Of a DNA stretch of 8,685 bases, positions 1 to 7,128 are shown piece by piece. The stretch's first letter is position 1, and each line of letters begins with the position of its first letter. Origin of the DNA: Cyanobacteria bacterium UBA9579. GTDB taxonomy: Bacteria > Cyanobacteriota > Vampirovibrionia > Gastranaerophilales > UBA9579. A program made the position numbers and the translations under genes. Under the pieces are notes generated by a model. That model was given only the letters and a program-made list of their open reading frames with translations. It did not search any database and was not told where the DNA came from. The stretch lies in contig DNSU01000190.1 in the NCBI GenBank assembly GCA_003499585.1, positions 5,929 to 14,613 of the forward strand, given 5' to 3'.

Positions 1-495
1 GAGATTCCAAGAAAGAATTATGTCTTTGGCAAGTTTATGCGCTCCTTGTATCCAAACTGCATATTAAGATTTTTCCGCAGGGGCAATGTTTCCTTCAGTA
101 AGCATGTTCACTGTACACCTGATGAAATCAAAGGTAAAGAGATAAAAATTGATCCCAAACGAGAAGAACTCGCTATGATTCACTATAATTATGATACCGT
201 TGCATCGTTTATGTCACGCACAAATACATATACGTCTTTGGAAATTGAGAAAATGGTAAAAAGAGGATTTAAGTTTTCTCTCAAGTTCCTAATTTTTAGA
301 CCTTTAGGTGAATTTATAAAAAGATACTTCCTAAAAAGCGGATATAAAGACGGTTTGCACGGTTTTATCGTGGCTTATTTATTAGCCATGTATGAAACCA
401 TTGCCATAATTAAGTTATGGGAATATGAAAAGAATCAAAAACTGGTAAAAAAAGAAAATCCTGTTCCTGAAAAAATTGAGGAAACTGTATTTTAA
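1..495 (+). CDS. Glycosyltransferase family 2 protein, C-terminal part (start lies before the window)
   Basis: The frame is open from base 1 to the TAA at 493-495, giving 164 visible residues. The first in-frame ATG at 37 is internal, because conserved family sequence begins before it. The visible part matches the C-terminal half of family 2 glycosyltransferases of the WaaE/KdtX type. It shows an aromatic/basic stretch (YPNCILRFFRRG, near visible residues 17-28), a VH pair, an IHYNY motif near residue 60, an N-x-Y segment, and then SGYKDGLHGF, where such proteins have G-x-x-DG-x-x-GF, followed by a hydrophobic helix and a K-x-W. These enzymes use nucleotide sugars at the cytoplasmic membrane face to build LPS core or other surface glycans. 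The catalytic GT-A domain with its DxD motif lies upstream and is not seen. The gene converges on the DNA glycosylase with only 31 nt between stops. Family is fairly sure; the acceptor is unknown. Confidence 0.8.
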   Translation, partial: EIPRKNYVFGKFMRSLYPNCILRFFRRGNVSFSKHVHCTPDEIKGKEIKIDPKREELAMIHYNYDTVASFMSRTNTYTSLEIEKMVKRGFKFSLKFLIFRPLGEFIKRYFLKSGYKDGLHGFIVAYLLAMYETIAIIKLWEYEKNQKLVKKENPVPEKIEETVF

Positions 496-526
496 GGCTT
501 ATAAAGTAAAAGCTGGAATATTATAG

Positions 527-1069
527 TTATTTCTTAGACACAAAAGGATTATCCTTGATATAAAATCTCCAGGGATAATCAGCCGCTAGTTTTATTCCTA
601 TTCGAGTTGTGGTAATTATCTTATTTTCCGGGATTTTACTGCCCTTTTCTATCCAAATGCTTGAATCAGGATTGGTTAGATCCACAGTATTAAGATCTTT
701 TGTTATATTTAATTCTCGGCATAGTTTTCCCGGCCCGTTTGTGTTTTGAACAGGAGTTATTGGTTCTAATGCTCTTATTAAAACAGCTCCTGCTGTATCT
801 TCAGGTTCGGTTACTACATTAAAACAGTGATACATGCCATAAATGAAATAAACATAGGCAATTCCCGGCTCTCCAAATAGCGTTATTGCTCTTGGGGTTT
901 TTCCCTTAAATGCATGACATGCCGGATCATCTTGAGTATAAGCTTCTGTTTCAACTATAATTCCGCTTAAAATCTCATCTCCAACTCTTCTTGATAATTT
1001 ACAACCAAGAAGATCCCTGGCTACTGTCAGAGTTTTTCTGTTATAAAAGTCTTTAGAGAGAATATTCAT
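527..1069 (-). CDS. mpg: 3-methyladenine (alkylpurine) DNA glycosylase, AAG/MPG family
   Basis: This 180-residue protein has the usual length of bacterial AAG-family enzymes, which excise alkylated purines such as 3-methyladenine and hypoxanthine in base excision repair. Key positions can be matched to human AAG. IVETEAY places the catalytic glutamate at E42 and a base-stacking tyrosine at Y44. The matching histidine is H52. YVYFIYGMYHCFN supplies Y74, the intercalating Y77 and N84. RALEP gives R99, and NGPGKLC follows near 111-117. The C-terminal RIGI...PWRFY segment is also typical. All catalytic residues are present, so it is probably active. The ATG at 1069 lies 9 nt after the stop of the membrane glycosyltransferase-like gene, with only a weak Shine-Dalgarno (TAAGA), which suggests co-transcription and coupled translation. 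The stop faces the convergent glycosyltransferase gene. Neither neighbour relates to repair. Confidence 0.95.
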   Translation of the reverse strand: MNILSKDFYNRKTLTVARDLLGCKLSRRVGDEILSGIIVETEAYTQDDPACHAFKGKTPRAITLFGEPGIAYVYFIYGMYHCFNVVTEPEDTAGAVLIRALEPITPVQNTNGPGKLCRELNITKDLNTVDLTNPDSSIWIEKGSKIPENKIITTTRIGIKLAADYPWRFYIKDNPFVSKK

Positions 1070-1078
1070 AGTTATATC

Positions 1079-3238
1079 TTAATAGATTTTCCTGTAAATA
1101 AAGTAACTACGCTTTCTTGTTTTAGTATTATCGTTAGTATCTTTTAAAATAAAGTCCATTTTTTTAACTAACTTAAAATTAATCGGAATCTCAGAGAAAT
1201 CAATCATATTAATTAAATAAACAGGTTGTTCTGAAAGAGAAGAAACAAGTTTTACACTCTTATCATAATATAAAATGGGGCTTTTGGCCTTATCAAAAAC
1301 AGGTTTATTATCTTTAACACTATAATCAAAAGTGATCTGTTTATCATTTATCATTTCTATGTTCTGGTTTTTACCGTTAATTACAAGAAAATCATAGTCA
1401 TCATAGTTTTTTCGCTGTTTTAACAGTTCATATCTTAAAGGATACAGCTTCCAGGTTGAATTCTCTTCAAAAAATGGGTAATACAATTCATCATCATAAA
1501 ATATTAAACCTATTTTTGAATTATCAGGAGCAATTTTGCCTAGATATTTAACTACAGGATAAGATAACACTCTTTTTGAGAAAACTGCCTCTTCTCTCAA
1601 TCTTGTTTCAGCTCTATGTTCAGTAAAATTATACTTGAATAAAGTTTGGCAGACTTGCAAGAAAGGTTTTGTAATGTTAGATACAGGCATTACAGCATAG
1701 TTAAGTATGACTATTAAAGAAATAAATCCTTTTTGAATAGATATCTTACGCTGATAGCTTAAAGCAAATAAAGTAGAACTTATGGAGACGGCTGATAACA
1801 AATATCTGTTATTCCAGATACAAAATCCCATTAGTGCAGAGATTGTAATTATAAAGCCAACTGTCACCAAGCCAGTAAGGCTTATATAAAACATTTTATC
1901 TCTGTTAGAAATGATTTTTATAAAGCTATATCTGGCCATAACTGGTATTAATATGAGGAAACCCAATAACCCAAACTTAGCTACATTTTCATGAATAAGT
2001 GTATTAGGCTTGGATATATCCAGAAAAAGCAGCCCATCAGTACTTTTTAAATGAAACAAGTTAAATAAATAGTTTTTTATACCTAAGTAATAAGGTGTAA
2101 GACTTTCAGCAGCTTTTATTCCTGTAAAATCAATAAACAATAATGAATATCTGATTATATTAGCTGTAAATGTTTTAAAACTAATGGAAATACTATGCCT
2201 GCTAACATAAAATTTTGTCCCCAGGAAATTTCCAAAATCCAGATAATTGAGAATATAGTTATATGAGCTCAAAATTAAAAAAGCGGGAATTGATGCCATT
2301 ATGAATACAGCTACAGGCTTATAAAAAAGCTTCTTTTTCTCTCTTACAGCTATTAGAAGATAGATTATTCCAAATATTGGTATAAAGAAAAATGCAGTGG
2401 TTTTAATGCCCAGATTAATGCTAAAAGCTATGGCTGAAAATACAAGAGCTTTGTTGCTATTCTCTTTAACACCATAAACAAACAAATATAAAGAAGTAAA
2501 CAGGAAAAAAGCAACCAGTAAATTAGTTTGAGCGCTCACAGATTCCAGGATTACTACAGGTAATGATGCAAATACAAATATAGTCCATAATATTCTTCTC
2601 GTTGAAATATTTAGATATCTTAAATAGGAGAAAACAGTAAATATACAGCCTAAATAGGCTAAATATTGTGGAAATATGGACAAATAATCTTTCTTAAAAA
2701 ACACCATTGACCAGAGCATTAATATCTCTGAATTTATAGGAAGGATTATTTGTCTGATTGAGCTTGTTTCAAAATGGGCAAGGGTTTCATTTTGAATCCA
2801 AAATCCAATTCGTGCAAGATGATATGACATACTATCAGCAGAGTTAGTCGGAGCGATTATTGTAAGAAGCAGGCTAATTAAGCTTGAAAAAATAAAAAAG
2901 ATGGCAAGTAACAGTAATATCTTATCTTTTTTAACAGCCTGATAAATTTTATCTTTTATTAATCTGATTTCCTGAAAATCAATACGGGGCGATTGCTTAT
3001 GTTTCCAGTAATAAATAGATAAAATGAAGACAATTATATTGCAGAATAATAAACCTGAAGGGGTAACCTGTTTTGTCATAGAAAGGATTTCAATACTTAC
3101 AATTATTTGAGATACAAGTATCAAAACCAAGTAAAGGATTGAATTCTCAAATCTTCTTGATTTTATTGTGCTTGCCAAGAAATAAGATGAAGATAAAACC
3201 AGACAAAAAGAAATTATAAATTGTGCTACGCCTATCAT
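1079..3238 (-). CDS. Multi-pass membrane protein, probable GT-C glycosyltransferase (GT39/ArnT-like)
   Basis: The 719-residue protein has roughly 12-14 hydrophobic segments between about residues 3 and 520, then a mostly soluble C-terminal region of about 200 residues. After a helix at about 106-128 comes APTNSADSMSYHLARIGFW (about 129-147), with D135, Y139 and H140. An acidic residue in the first large external loop, followed by YH and an aromatic stretch, is characteristic of GT-C enzymes of the PMT/ArnT (GT39) type, which move sugars from polyprenyl-phosphate carriers onto lipids or proteins outside the membrane. A later loop has WNNRY (475-479), like the W...RYLLP region of that group. 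The ATG at 3238 is preceded by AAAGG at a 5-nt spacing. The DNA glycosylase follows 9 nt downstream. Donor and acceptor cannot be told; the nearby glycosyltransferase suggests surface glycans, but this is inference. Membrane topology is sure, enzymatic class less so. Confidence 0.7.
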   Translation of the reverse strand: MIGVAQFIISFCLVLSSSYFLASTIKSRRFENSILYLVLILVSQIIVSIEILSMTKQVTPSGLLFCNIIVFILSIYYWKHKQSPRIDFQEIRLIKDKIYQAVKKDKILLLLAIFFIFSSLISLLLTIIAPTNSADSMSYHLARIGFWIQNETLAHFETSSIRQIILPINSEILMLWSMVFFKKDYLSIFPQYLAYLGCIFTVFSYLRYLNISTRRILWTIFVFASLPVVILESVSAQTNLLVAFFLFTSLYLFVYGVKENSNKALVFSAIAFSINLGIKTTAFFFIPIFGIIYLLIAVREKKKLFYKPVAVFIMASIPAFLILSSYNYILNYLDFGNFLGTKFYVSRHSISISFKTFTANIIRYSLLFIDFTGIKAAESLTPYYLGIKNYLFNLFHLKSTDGLLFLDISKPNTLIHENVAKFGLLGFLILIPVMARYSFIKIISNRDKMFYISLTGLVTVGFIITISALMGFCIWNNRYLLSAVSISSTLFALSYQRKISIQKGFISLIVILNYAVMPVSNITKPFLQVCQTLFKYNFTEHRAETRLREEAVFSKRVLSYPVVKYLGKIAPDNSKIGLIFYDDELYYPFFEENSTWKLYPLRYELLKQRKNYDDYDFLVINGKNQNIEMINDKQITFDYSVKDNKPVFDKAKSPILYYDKSVKLVSSLSEQPVYLINMIDFSEIPINFKLVKKMDFILKDTNDNTKTRKRSYFIYRKIY

Positions 3239-3269
3239 ATTAACCTTTACTAAACTTACCTTTTAATTC

Positions 3270-3275
3270 ATTATA
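3270..3275 (-). promoter_or_regulatory. Candidate -10 box for the membrane glycosyltransferase/mpg pair
   Basis: On the minus strand this reads TATAAT, a perfect sigma-70 type -10 hexamer, about 32 nt before the ATG at 3238. At a 17-nt spacing the -35 position (3293-3298) reads ATAATT, a poor match that falls inside the terminator hairpin. In such AT-rich DNA a chance match is possible, but the position right after a terminator and before a gene is right. Confidence 0.4.
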
Positions 3276-3280
3276 AAATA

Positions 3281-3316
3281 AAAAAGAGTATGAATTATGT
3301 AATTCATACTCTTTTT
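3281..3316 (-). terminator. Rho-independent terminator after the GltD-like gene
   Basis: The arms 3281-3297 and 3300-3316 are exact reverse complements, so up to 17 bp can pair; in practice a 16-bp stem with a 4-nt loop. The core is the GAGTATGAATT arm. Read on the minus strand, the stem begins 15 nt after the oxidoreductase stop and ends in a T-rich run (TTTTTTATTTT). This separates the oxidoreductase/ftsH unit from the downstream membrane protein gene. The A-run on the other side means the same hairpin could also act on plus-strand transcripts, but no plus-strand gene ends here. Confidence 0.85.
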
Positions 3317-3331
3317 ACCGAGATCATATTT

Positions 3332-4744
3332 CTAATTAGTTATTTTAGATAATGATTTTTTCTTTTCAAGGTATTCATTTATAGCTTTTGCAGCTTTTTT
3401 GCCTGCGCCCATTGCGTTAATTGCATTTGATTCGCCTGTAGGTGCAACATCTCCGCCTGCATAAACTCCTGGTATTGAGCTTAAACCTGTTTCAGGGTCA
3501 ATTATTATGTAACCTCTTGCATTAACATCTAGATTTAATCCTTCTTCTAATGCTGATTTTTGTATGATAGGATTTGGATTTGTACCAAGTGCTACTATAA
3601 CAGTATCAACGCTCATATCAATAATTTTGCCTTTAACAGGAATAGGTTTTCTTCTGCCGCTTTCATCAGGTTCACCAAGTTCCATAACCTGAAGCTTCAT
3701 TCCTGATACATATCCATCCTGACCGATAATTTCAACCGGAGAATGTAAAAGTTTGAAATTTACTCCTTCTTCTTTGGCATGCTCAATTTCAGCTTTTCTT
3801 GCAGGAAGCTCGGCTTCTGATCTTCTATAAACTATAGTAACCTCATCAAAACCTATTCTCTTTGCAGTTCTGGCAGCATCCATAGCAGTGTTGCCACCGC
3901 CTATAACTGCAACCTTCTTACCTGTTTTGATAGGAGTCGGATACTCAGCTCTGTTTGCTCTCATCAGGTTAACTCTGGTGAGAAATTCATTGGCTGAATA
4001 GACACCATTATAATTTTCACCGGCGATATTAAGCATCATTGGCAATCCGGCCCCGCTGCAAATAAATGCAGCATCATAACCATCATCAAATAAATCCTGC
4101 ATGGTTAGAGATTTACCTATAATTACATTGGTTTTAAACTCGACACCGATTTGCTTTAAAGAATTAATTTCTCTGTCTAAAGCAGTTCTTGGTAATCTAA
4201 ATTCAGGAATGCCATACCGTAACACTCCACCAAGGGCATGAAGGGCTTCAAATACGGTTACATGATGACCTGCTTTTGCTAAATCAGCTGCTGCTGAAAT
4301 GCCGGCACAACCTGAACCTATTATTGCAACTTTTTGTCCACCTGAATTTACTTGAGGAGAACTAGCATTTGTTTTATCTCCGACATATCTTTCAAGTGCT
4401 CCTATGGCAACAGGTTTATCTTTTATGCCTAATACACAGTTTCCCTCGCATTGTCTTTCCTGAGGGCATACCCTGCCGCATACAGATGGCAATAAATTGG
4501 TTTCTCTTATTAACTTTCCTGCTTCATCGAGATTTCCCTCTTTGATTTGCTGAATAAATTCGGGAATATTTACATTGACAGGACAACCTGCGACACATTT
4601 AGGATTTTTGCAATTAATGCATCGTTTAGCTTCATTTAATGCCTGCTCATCTGTGAAATTTTTTTCTACTTCTTCAAAATTCCCACTTCTATATTCCGGA
4701 TCCAATGCAACAGGGATCTGTCTTTCAATTTTTTCTATGGTCAT
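3332..4744 (-). CDS. gltA: NADPH-dependent Fe-S flavoprotein, glutamate synthase small-subunit family (GltA/GltD-like)
   Basis: This soluble cytoplasmic protein of 470 residues has the full architecture of the GltD family. The N-terminal [4Fe-4S] region has CINC (C42, C45), C50 and C54, then CGRVCP (C89, C93), C99 and C103. The first dinucleotide fold, for FAD, has GSGCAG (143-148). The second, for NADPH, has IGGGNTAMDAA (281-291). The closing FAD motif YAGGDV is at 428-433. Length and layout fit the homotetrameric NADPH-dependent glutamate synthase family (often named gltA, unrelated to citrate synthase) or the large NfnB/SudA subunit of ferredoxin:NADP oxidoreductases. I chose the ATG at 4744 because AAGGAAG (4751-4757) sits 6 nt before it. 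A GTG at 4780 would add 12 unconserved-looking residues and destroy that site's role. It lies 73 nt downstream of ftsH. No glutaminase/GltB or NfnA partner is beside it, so the substrate reaction is uncertain. Confidence 0.88.
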   Translation of the reverse strand: MTIEKIERQIPVALDPEYRSGNFEEVEKNFTDEQALNEAKRCINCKNPKCVAGCPVNVNIPEFIQQIKEGNLDEAGKLIRETNLLPSVCGRVCPQERQCEGNCVLGIKDKPVAIGALERYVGDKTNASSPQVNSGGQKVAIIGSGCAGISAAADLAKAGHHVTVFEALHALGGVLRYGIPEFRLPRTALDREINSLKQIGVEFKTNVIIGKSLTMQDLFDDGYDAAFICSGAGLPMMLNIAGENYNGVYSANEFLTRVNLMRANRAEYPTPIKTGKKVAVIGGGNTAMDAARTAKRIGFDEVTIVYRRSEAELPARKAEIEHAKEEGVNFKLLHSPVEIIGQDGYVSGMKLQVMELGEPDESGRRKPIPVKGKIIDMSVDTVIVALGTNPNPIIQKSALEEGLNLDVNARGYIIIDPETGLSSIPGVYAGGDVAPTGESNAINAMGAGKKAAKAINEYLEKKKSLSKITN

Positions 4745-4750
4745 TATTTG

Positions 4751-4757
4751 CTTCCTT
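4751..4757 (-). promoter_or_regulatory. Ribosome binding site that decides the start of the GltD-like gene
   Basis: AAGGAAG on the minus strand ends 6 nt before the ATG at 4744. The in-frame GTG at 4778-4780 would place this site inside the coding region and has no comparable purine-rich site of its own, so the shorter start is preferred. Confidence 0.7.
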
Positions 4758-4817
4758 GGTGATATAATCACATCTAACACTCATTGATGATAACATCATT
4801 GCTGACTTATCGATAGA

Positions 4818-6674
4818 TTATACGTTATGTTCGCTATAATTCTGATCATTTCGATCAGCTCTTACTCTTTCTATAATCACATCAACTTCTTTTTCATCAA
4901 GAGTTTCTTTTTCGAGCAGAACTTTAACGATTTCATCAATTATATCTTTGTTTTCTATGAGTATTTGTTTTGAAAACTCATATCTCTCTTCAACTATTTG
5001 CTTTATTTCTCTGTCTATAATTGATGCAACTTCTTCAGAGAAGTTTCTTTCGTGACCATAATCCCTACCAAGGAATACATGCTCATTCTGTTTACCAAAA
5101 GTCATCGGACCCATTTTTTTGCTCATACCGTATGAAGTTACCATTTTTCTTGCAAGATCGGTAACTTTTTCAAGGTCATTTTGAGCCCCTGTGGTAATTT
5201 CATCAAATATGATCTCTTCTGCGATTCTACCACCAAGAGTCATGGCCATTCTATCAAGCAATTGTGTTCTGCTATAAAGAACCTGATCATTTTCAGGCAA
5301 TGTCATGGTTAAACCAAGGGCCATACCTCTTGAGATAATGGTTACTTTATGCAATGGATCACAATTTTTAAGAAGTTTTGCCAGTAATGCGTGCCCTACT
5401 TCATGATATGCAATAATCTCTTTTTCTTTTTCCGAGATTAAGCGGTTTTTCTTTTCAGGACCTGCTATTACTTTATCAATAGCTTCTTCCATATCTTCCA
5501 TATCAATTTCTTTTTTGTGTCTTCTTGCTGCAAGAAGAGCGGCTTCATTTATTAAGTTTGACAAATCAGCACCTGTAAAACCGGGAGTTCTTTTTGCAAG
5601 AACTTTTAAATCAACTTCTTCAGATAAAGGCTTGCCTTTAATATGTACATCAAGAATCTGTGCTCTTCCCAGCACATCAGGTCTGTCAATTACAACTTGC
5701 CTGTCAAATCTGCCCGGTCTTAAAAGAGCATTATCAAGAATATCAGGTCTGTTTGTAGCAGCTATAATTATTATTCCTGTTGTACCGTCGAAACCATCCA
5801 TTTCAACAAGCAATTGGTTTAAAGTTTGTTCTCTTTCGTCGTGACCGCCGCCTAAGCCAGCACCACGCTGTCTTCCAACTGCGTCAATTTCATCTATAAA
5901 CACAATACAAGGGGCGTGCTTTTTAGCCTGTTCAAATAAATCTCTGACCCTTGACGCACCAACACCAACGAACATTTCAACAAAATCAGAACCGCTTATG
6001 CTGAAAAACGGAACTCCAGCTTCACCGGCAACTGCTTTTGCCATTAATGTTTTACCTGTACCGGGTGCACCGACTAAAAGTACTCCTTTAGGTATTTTAG
6101 CTCCAAGAGCAAGGTATCTTTCACCGTTTTTTAAGAAATCAACGACTTCTTCCAATTCCTGTTTAGATTCATCAATTCCCGCTACATCAGCAAAAGTTAC
6201 TTTAACTTTACTATCAAGCACCATTTTGGCTTTACTTTTGCCAAATGACATTGCTTGAGAACCGCCACTTTGCGCACTTCTGAACATTAGGAATAAACCT
6301 ACAAGCAGTAAAATAGGAAGAATCAGTGAACCTATCAATCCAACCCACTGACCGGAATTATTTGGAGGTTCTACACTGATATCAACATTCTGATTTTCAA
6401 GTTTATCTATTAAACTTGGATTATCAGAAGGCATTAGAACCTTGTATTTGGTTTCAGTTAAGGCACTGTGTGTAGGTTCTGTCTTTGGATTAGCTGTAAG
6501 TACATTATTAGTAATTTGTACTGACTCAATTTTATTATCTTTAACTAATTTCATAAACTGACTATATGATAAATCCTGAATAGAATCAGTTTTTGAAGTA
6601 AGTACTGTTACCATAAATGCTAATAATATCAGTACCAGTGTTATGTATACTCCTGTTGTTTGGTATTTTTTCAT
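4818..6674 (-). CDS. ftsH: ATP-dependent zinc metalloprotease FtsH
   Basis: This 618-residue protein matches the family's usual length and layout. A first membrane helix lies at about 8-26, an extracytoplasmic domain at 27-110 and a second helix at about 111-131. The AAA+ module follows, with Walker A GAPGTGKT (202-209), the pore loop FVGVG (235-239), Walker B IVFIDEID (257-264) and the second region of homology [10 protein letters not shown] through RPGRFD (305-324), including the arginine-finger positions R319 and R322. The protease domain has the zinc motif HEVGH (424-428) with catalytic E425, and the third ligand D500 in TGAQND. FtsH is a membrane hexamer that extracts and degrades damaged membrane proteins and some regulatory proteins. 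The ATG at 6674 has AAGGGAGC (6680-6687) about 5 nt upstream. The GltD-like gene follows 73 nt later without a convincing terminator. murA is divergent across a 454-nt gap. All catalytic residues are present. Confidence 0.98.
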   Translation of the reverse strand: MKKYQTTGVYITLVLILLAFMVTVLTSKTDSIQDLSYSQFMKLVKDNKIESVQITNNVLTANPKTEPTHSALTETKYKVLMPSDNPSLIDKLENQNVDISVEPPNNSGQWVGLIGSLILPILLLVGLFLMFRSAQSGGSQAMSFGKSKAKMVLDSKVKVTFADVAGIDESKQELEEVVDFLKNGERYLALGAKIPKGVLLVGAPGTGKTLMAKAVAGEAGVPFFSISGSDFVEMFVGVGASRVRDLFEQAKKHAPCIVFIDEIDAVGRQRGAGLGGGHDEREQTLNQLLVEMDGFDGTTGIIIIAATNRPDILDNALLRPGRFDRQVVIDRPDVLGRAQILDVHIKGKPLSEEVDLKVLAKRTPGFTGADLSNLINEAALLAARRHKKEIDMEDMEEAIDKVIAGPEKKNRLISEKEKEIIAYHEVGHALLAKLLKNCDPLHKVTIISRGMALGLTMTLPENDQVLYSRTQLLDRMAMTLGGRIAEEIIFDEITTGAQNDLEKVTDLARKMVTSYGMSKKMGPMTFGKQNEHVFLGRDYGHERNFSEEVASIIDREIKQIVEERYEFSKQILIENKDIIDEIVKVLLEKETLDEKEVDVIIERVRADRNDQNYSEHNV

Positions 6675-6774
6675 AAATTGCTCCCTTGAAAAATATGACT
6701 CCGTATTAATTACATTAAAAACACGTTTTTAGAAATGCTCCTAATAAATTACCTAATCGTTCTTAATATATTTT

Positions 6775-6780
6775 ACTATA
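6775..6780 (-). promoter_or_regulatory. Candidate -10 box for ftsH
   Basis: The minus strand reads TATAGT (5 of 6 to TATAAT), about 100 nt before the ftsH start. At a 17-nt spacing the -35 position reads TTATAA, only 3 of 6. Other AT-rich hexamers nearby, such as TATATT at 6765-6770, compete, so the exact site is uncertain. Confidence 0.25.
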
Positions 6781-6845
6781 ATTTTATTTAAAGTTTTTTA
6801 TAAGAAAGTAAGTTATAGACATTTATGTATTGCCTTAAAAGGGTG

Positions 6846-6863
6846 CTAAATGTTAGTATTTAG
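6846..6863. repeat. Small inverted repeat, possible operator
   Basis: CTAAAT (6846-6851) and ATTTAG (6858-6863) are exact reverse complements separated by 6 nt. The site lies upstream of the candidate ftsH promoter and well upstream of the candidate murA promoter. It has the size and spacing of a dimeric regulator's site, but short A/T palindromes are common by chance in this composition. Confidence 0.3.
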
Positions 6864-6885
6864 TTAATGTGATCTAAGATTATTT

Positions 6886-6908
6886 AATAAATTAATAATA
6901 AATTTATT
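6886..6908 (+). repeat. A/T-only hairpin followed by a T-run
   Basis: AATAAATT (6886-6893) pairs perfectly with AATTTATT (6901-6908) around a 7-nt loop, and T continues to 6913. The shape resembles a terminator read on the plus strand, but the stem has no G or C and no plus-strand gene precedes it. A second short hairpin (TAGG 6923-6926 with CCTA 6937-6940, then six T) follows closely. Confidence 0.3.
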
Positions 6909-6992
6909 TTTTTATTAATTTTTAGGCAGACAGTTACCTATTTTTTATCCAAAATTCATACTAATCGTCGACCTTAATTTTTGTAATATTAC

Positions 6993-6998
6993 TATAAT
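6993..6998 (+). promoter_or_regulatory. Candidate -10 box for murA
   Basis: A perfect TATAAT lies about 130 nt before the murA start codon. The best -35-like sequence is TCGACC (6968-6973, 4 of 6 to TTGACA) at a long 19-nt spacing. If used, it gives a 5' leader of about 120 nt. Confidence 0.35.
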
Positions 6999-7115
6999 TA
7001 AATGTGTAACGAATTGGAAAGTATTATAAATCCTATAAAGCTATCTTAAAATAATGGGGAAATAATATTTCAAAAAAAATTACTTGTGTGTTAAATTAAG
7101 ATAACCGACGTGTTT

Positions 7116-7121
7116 AGGAGG
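7116..7121 (+). promoter_or_regulatory. Perfect Shine-Dalgarno that fixes the TTG start of murA
   Basis: AGGAGG lies 7 nt before the TTG at 7129. The first in-frame ATG comes only after the conserved N-terminal K-N motif, so TTG is the only start that gives a complete MurA. Confidence 0.85.
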
Positions 7122-7128
7122 AAAATCC

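Larger units (their letters stand above)
6675..7128. other. Divergent ftsH-murA intergenic region, very AT-rich
   Basis: These 454 nt contain no ORF I can support on either strand. They must hold the promoters for ftsH (minus) and murA (plus). Visible structure includes promoter-like boxes near 6775 and 6993, a CTAAAT/ATTTAG inverted repeat (6846-6863), an A/T-only hairpin (6886-6908) followed by a run of T, and a short TAGG/CCTA hairpin (6923-6940), also followed by six T. The gap is much longer than the other intergenic distances here (9, 11, 31, 73 and 93 nt). It could hide a small RNA, but that is not shown. Confidence 0.7.

Noticed and set aside
496..526. Bidirectional terminator between the converging glycosyltransferase and mpg genes
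   Set aside because: Only a 5-bp stem with a wobble pair and a 9-nt loop is visible, without a proper T-run; too weak to call.
4745..4780. Longer start of the GltD-like gene at a GTG (12 extra residues)
   Set aside because: The strong AAGGAAG site lies inside this extension and is correctly placed for the ATG at 4744; the extra residues do not resemble the family's N-terminus.
4575..4787. Plus-strand ORF of 70 codons
   Set aside because: It is antisense to the conserved cysteine-rich start of the GltD-like gene; the protein looks like a shadow translation.
4785..4800. Terminator between ftsH and the GltD-like gene
   Set aside because: The TGATG/CATCA stem is 5 bp with no T-tract, so the two genes may be one transcript.
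5515..6258. Two plus-strand ORFs (5515-5844 and 5998-6258)
   Set aside because: Both are antisense to the most conserved AAA+ part of ftsH and have no independent support.
6823..6849. CIRCE-like heat-shock operator upstream of ftsH
   Set aside because: GGGTGCTAA matches one half-site at 8 of 9, but the other half at the required spacing matches only about 4 of 9.
6945..6953. DnaA-box-like TTATCCAAA beside AT-rich DNA, suggesting an origin
   Set aside because: It is a single site with one mismatch to TTATCCACA; no cluster of boxes and no dnaA or dnaN nearby.
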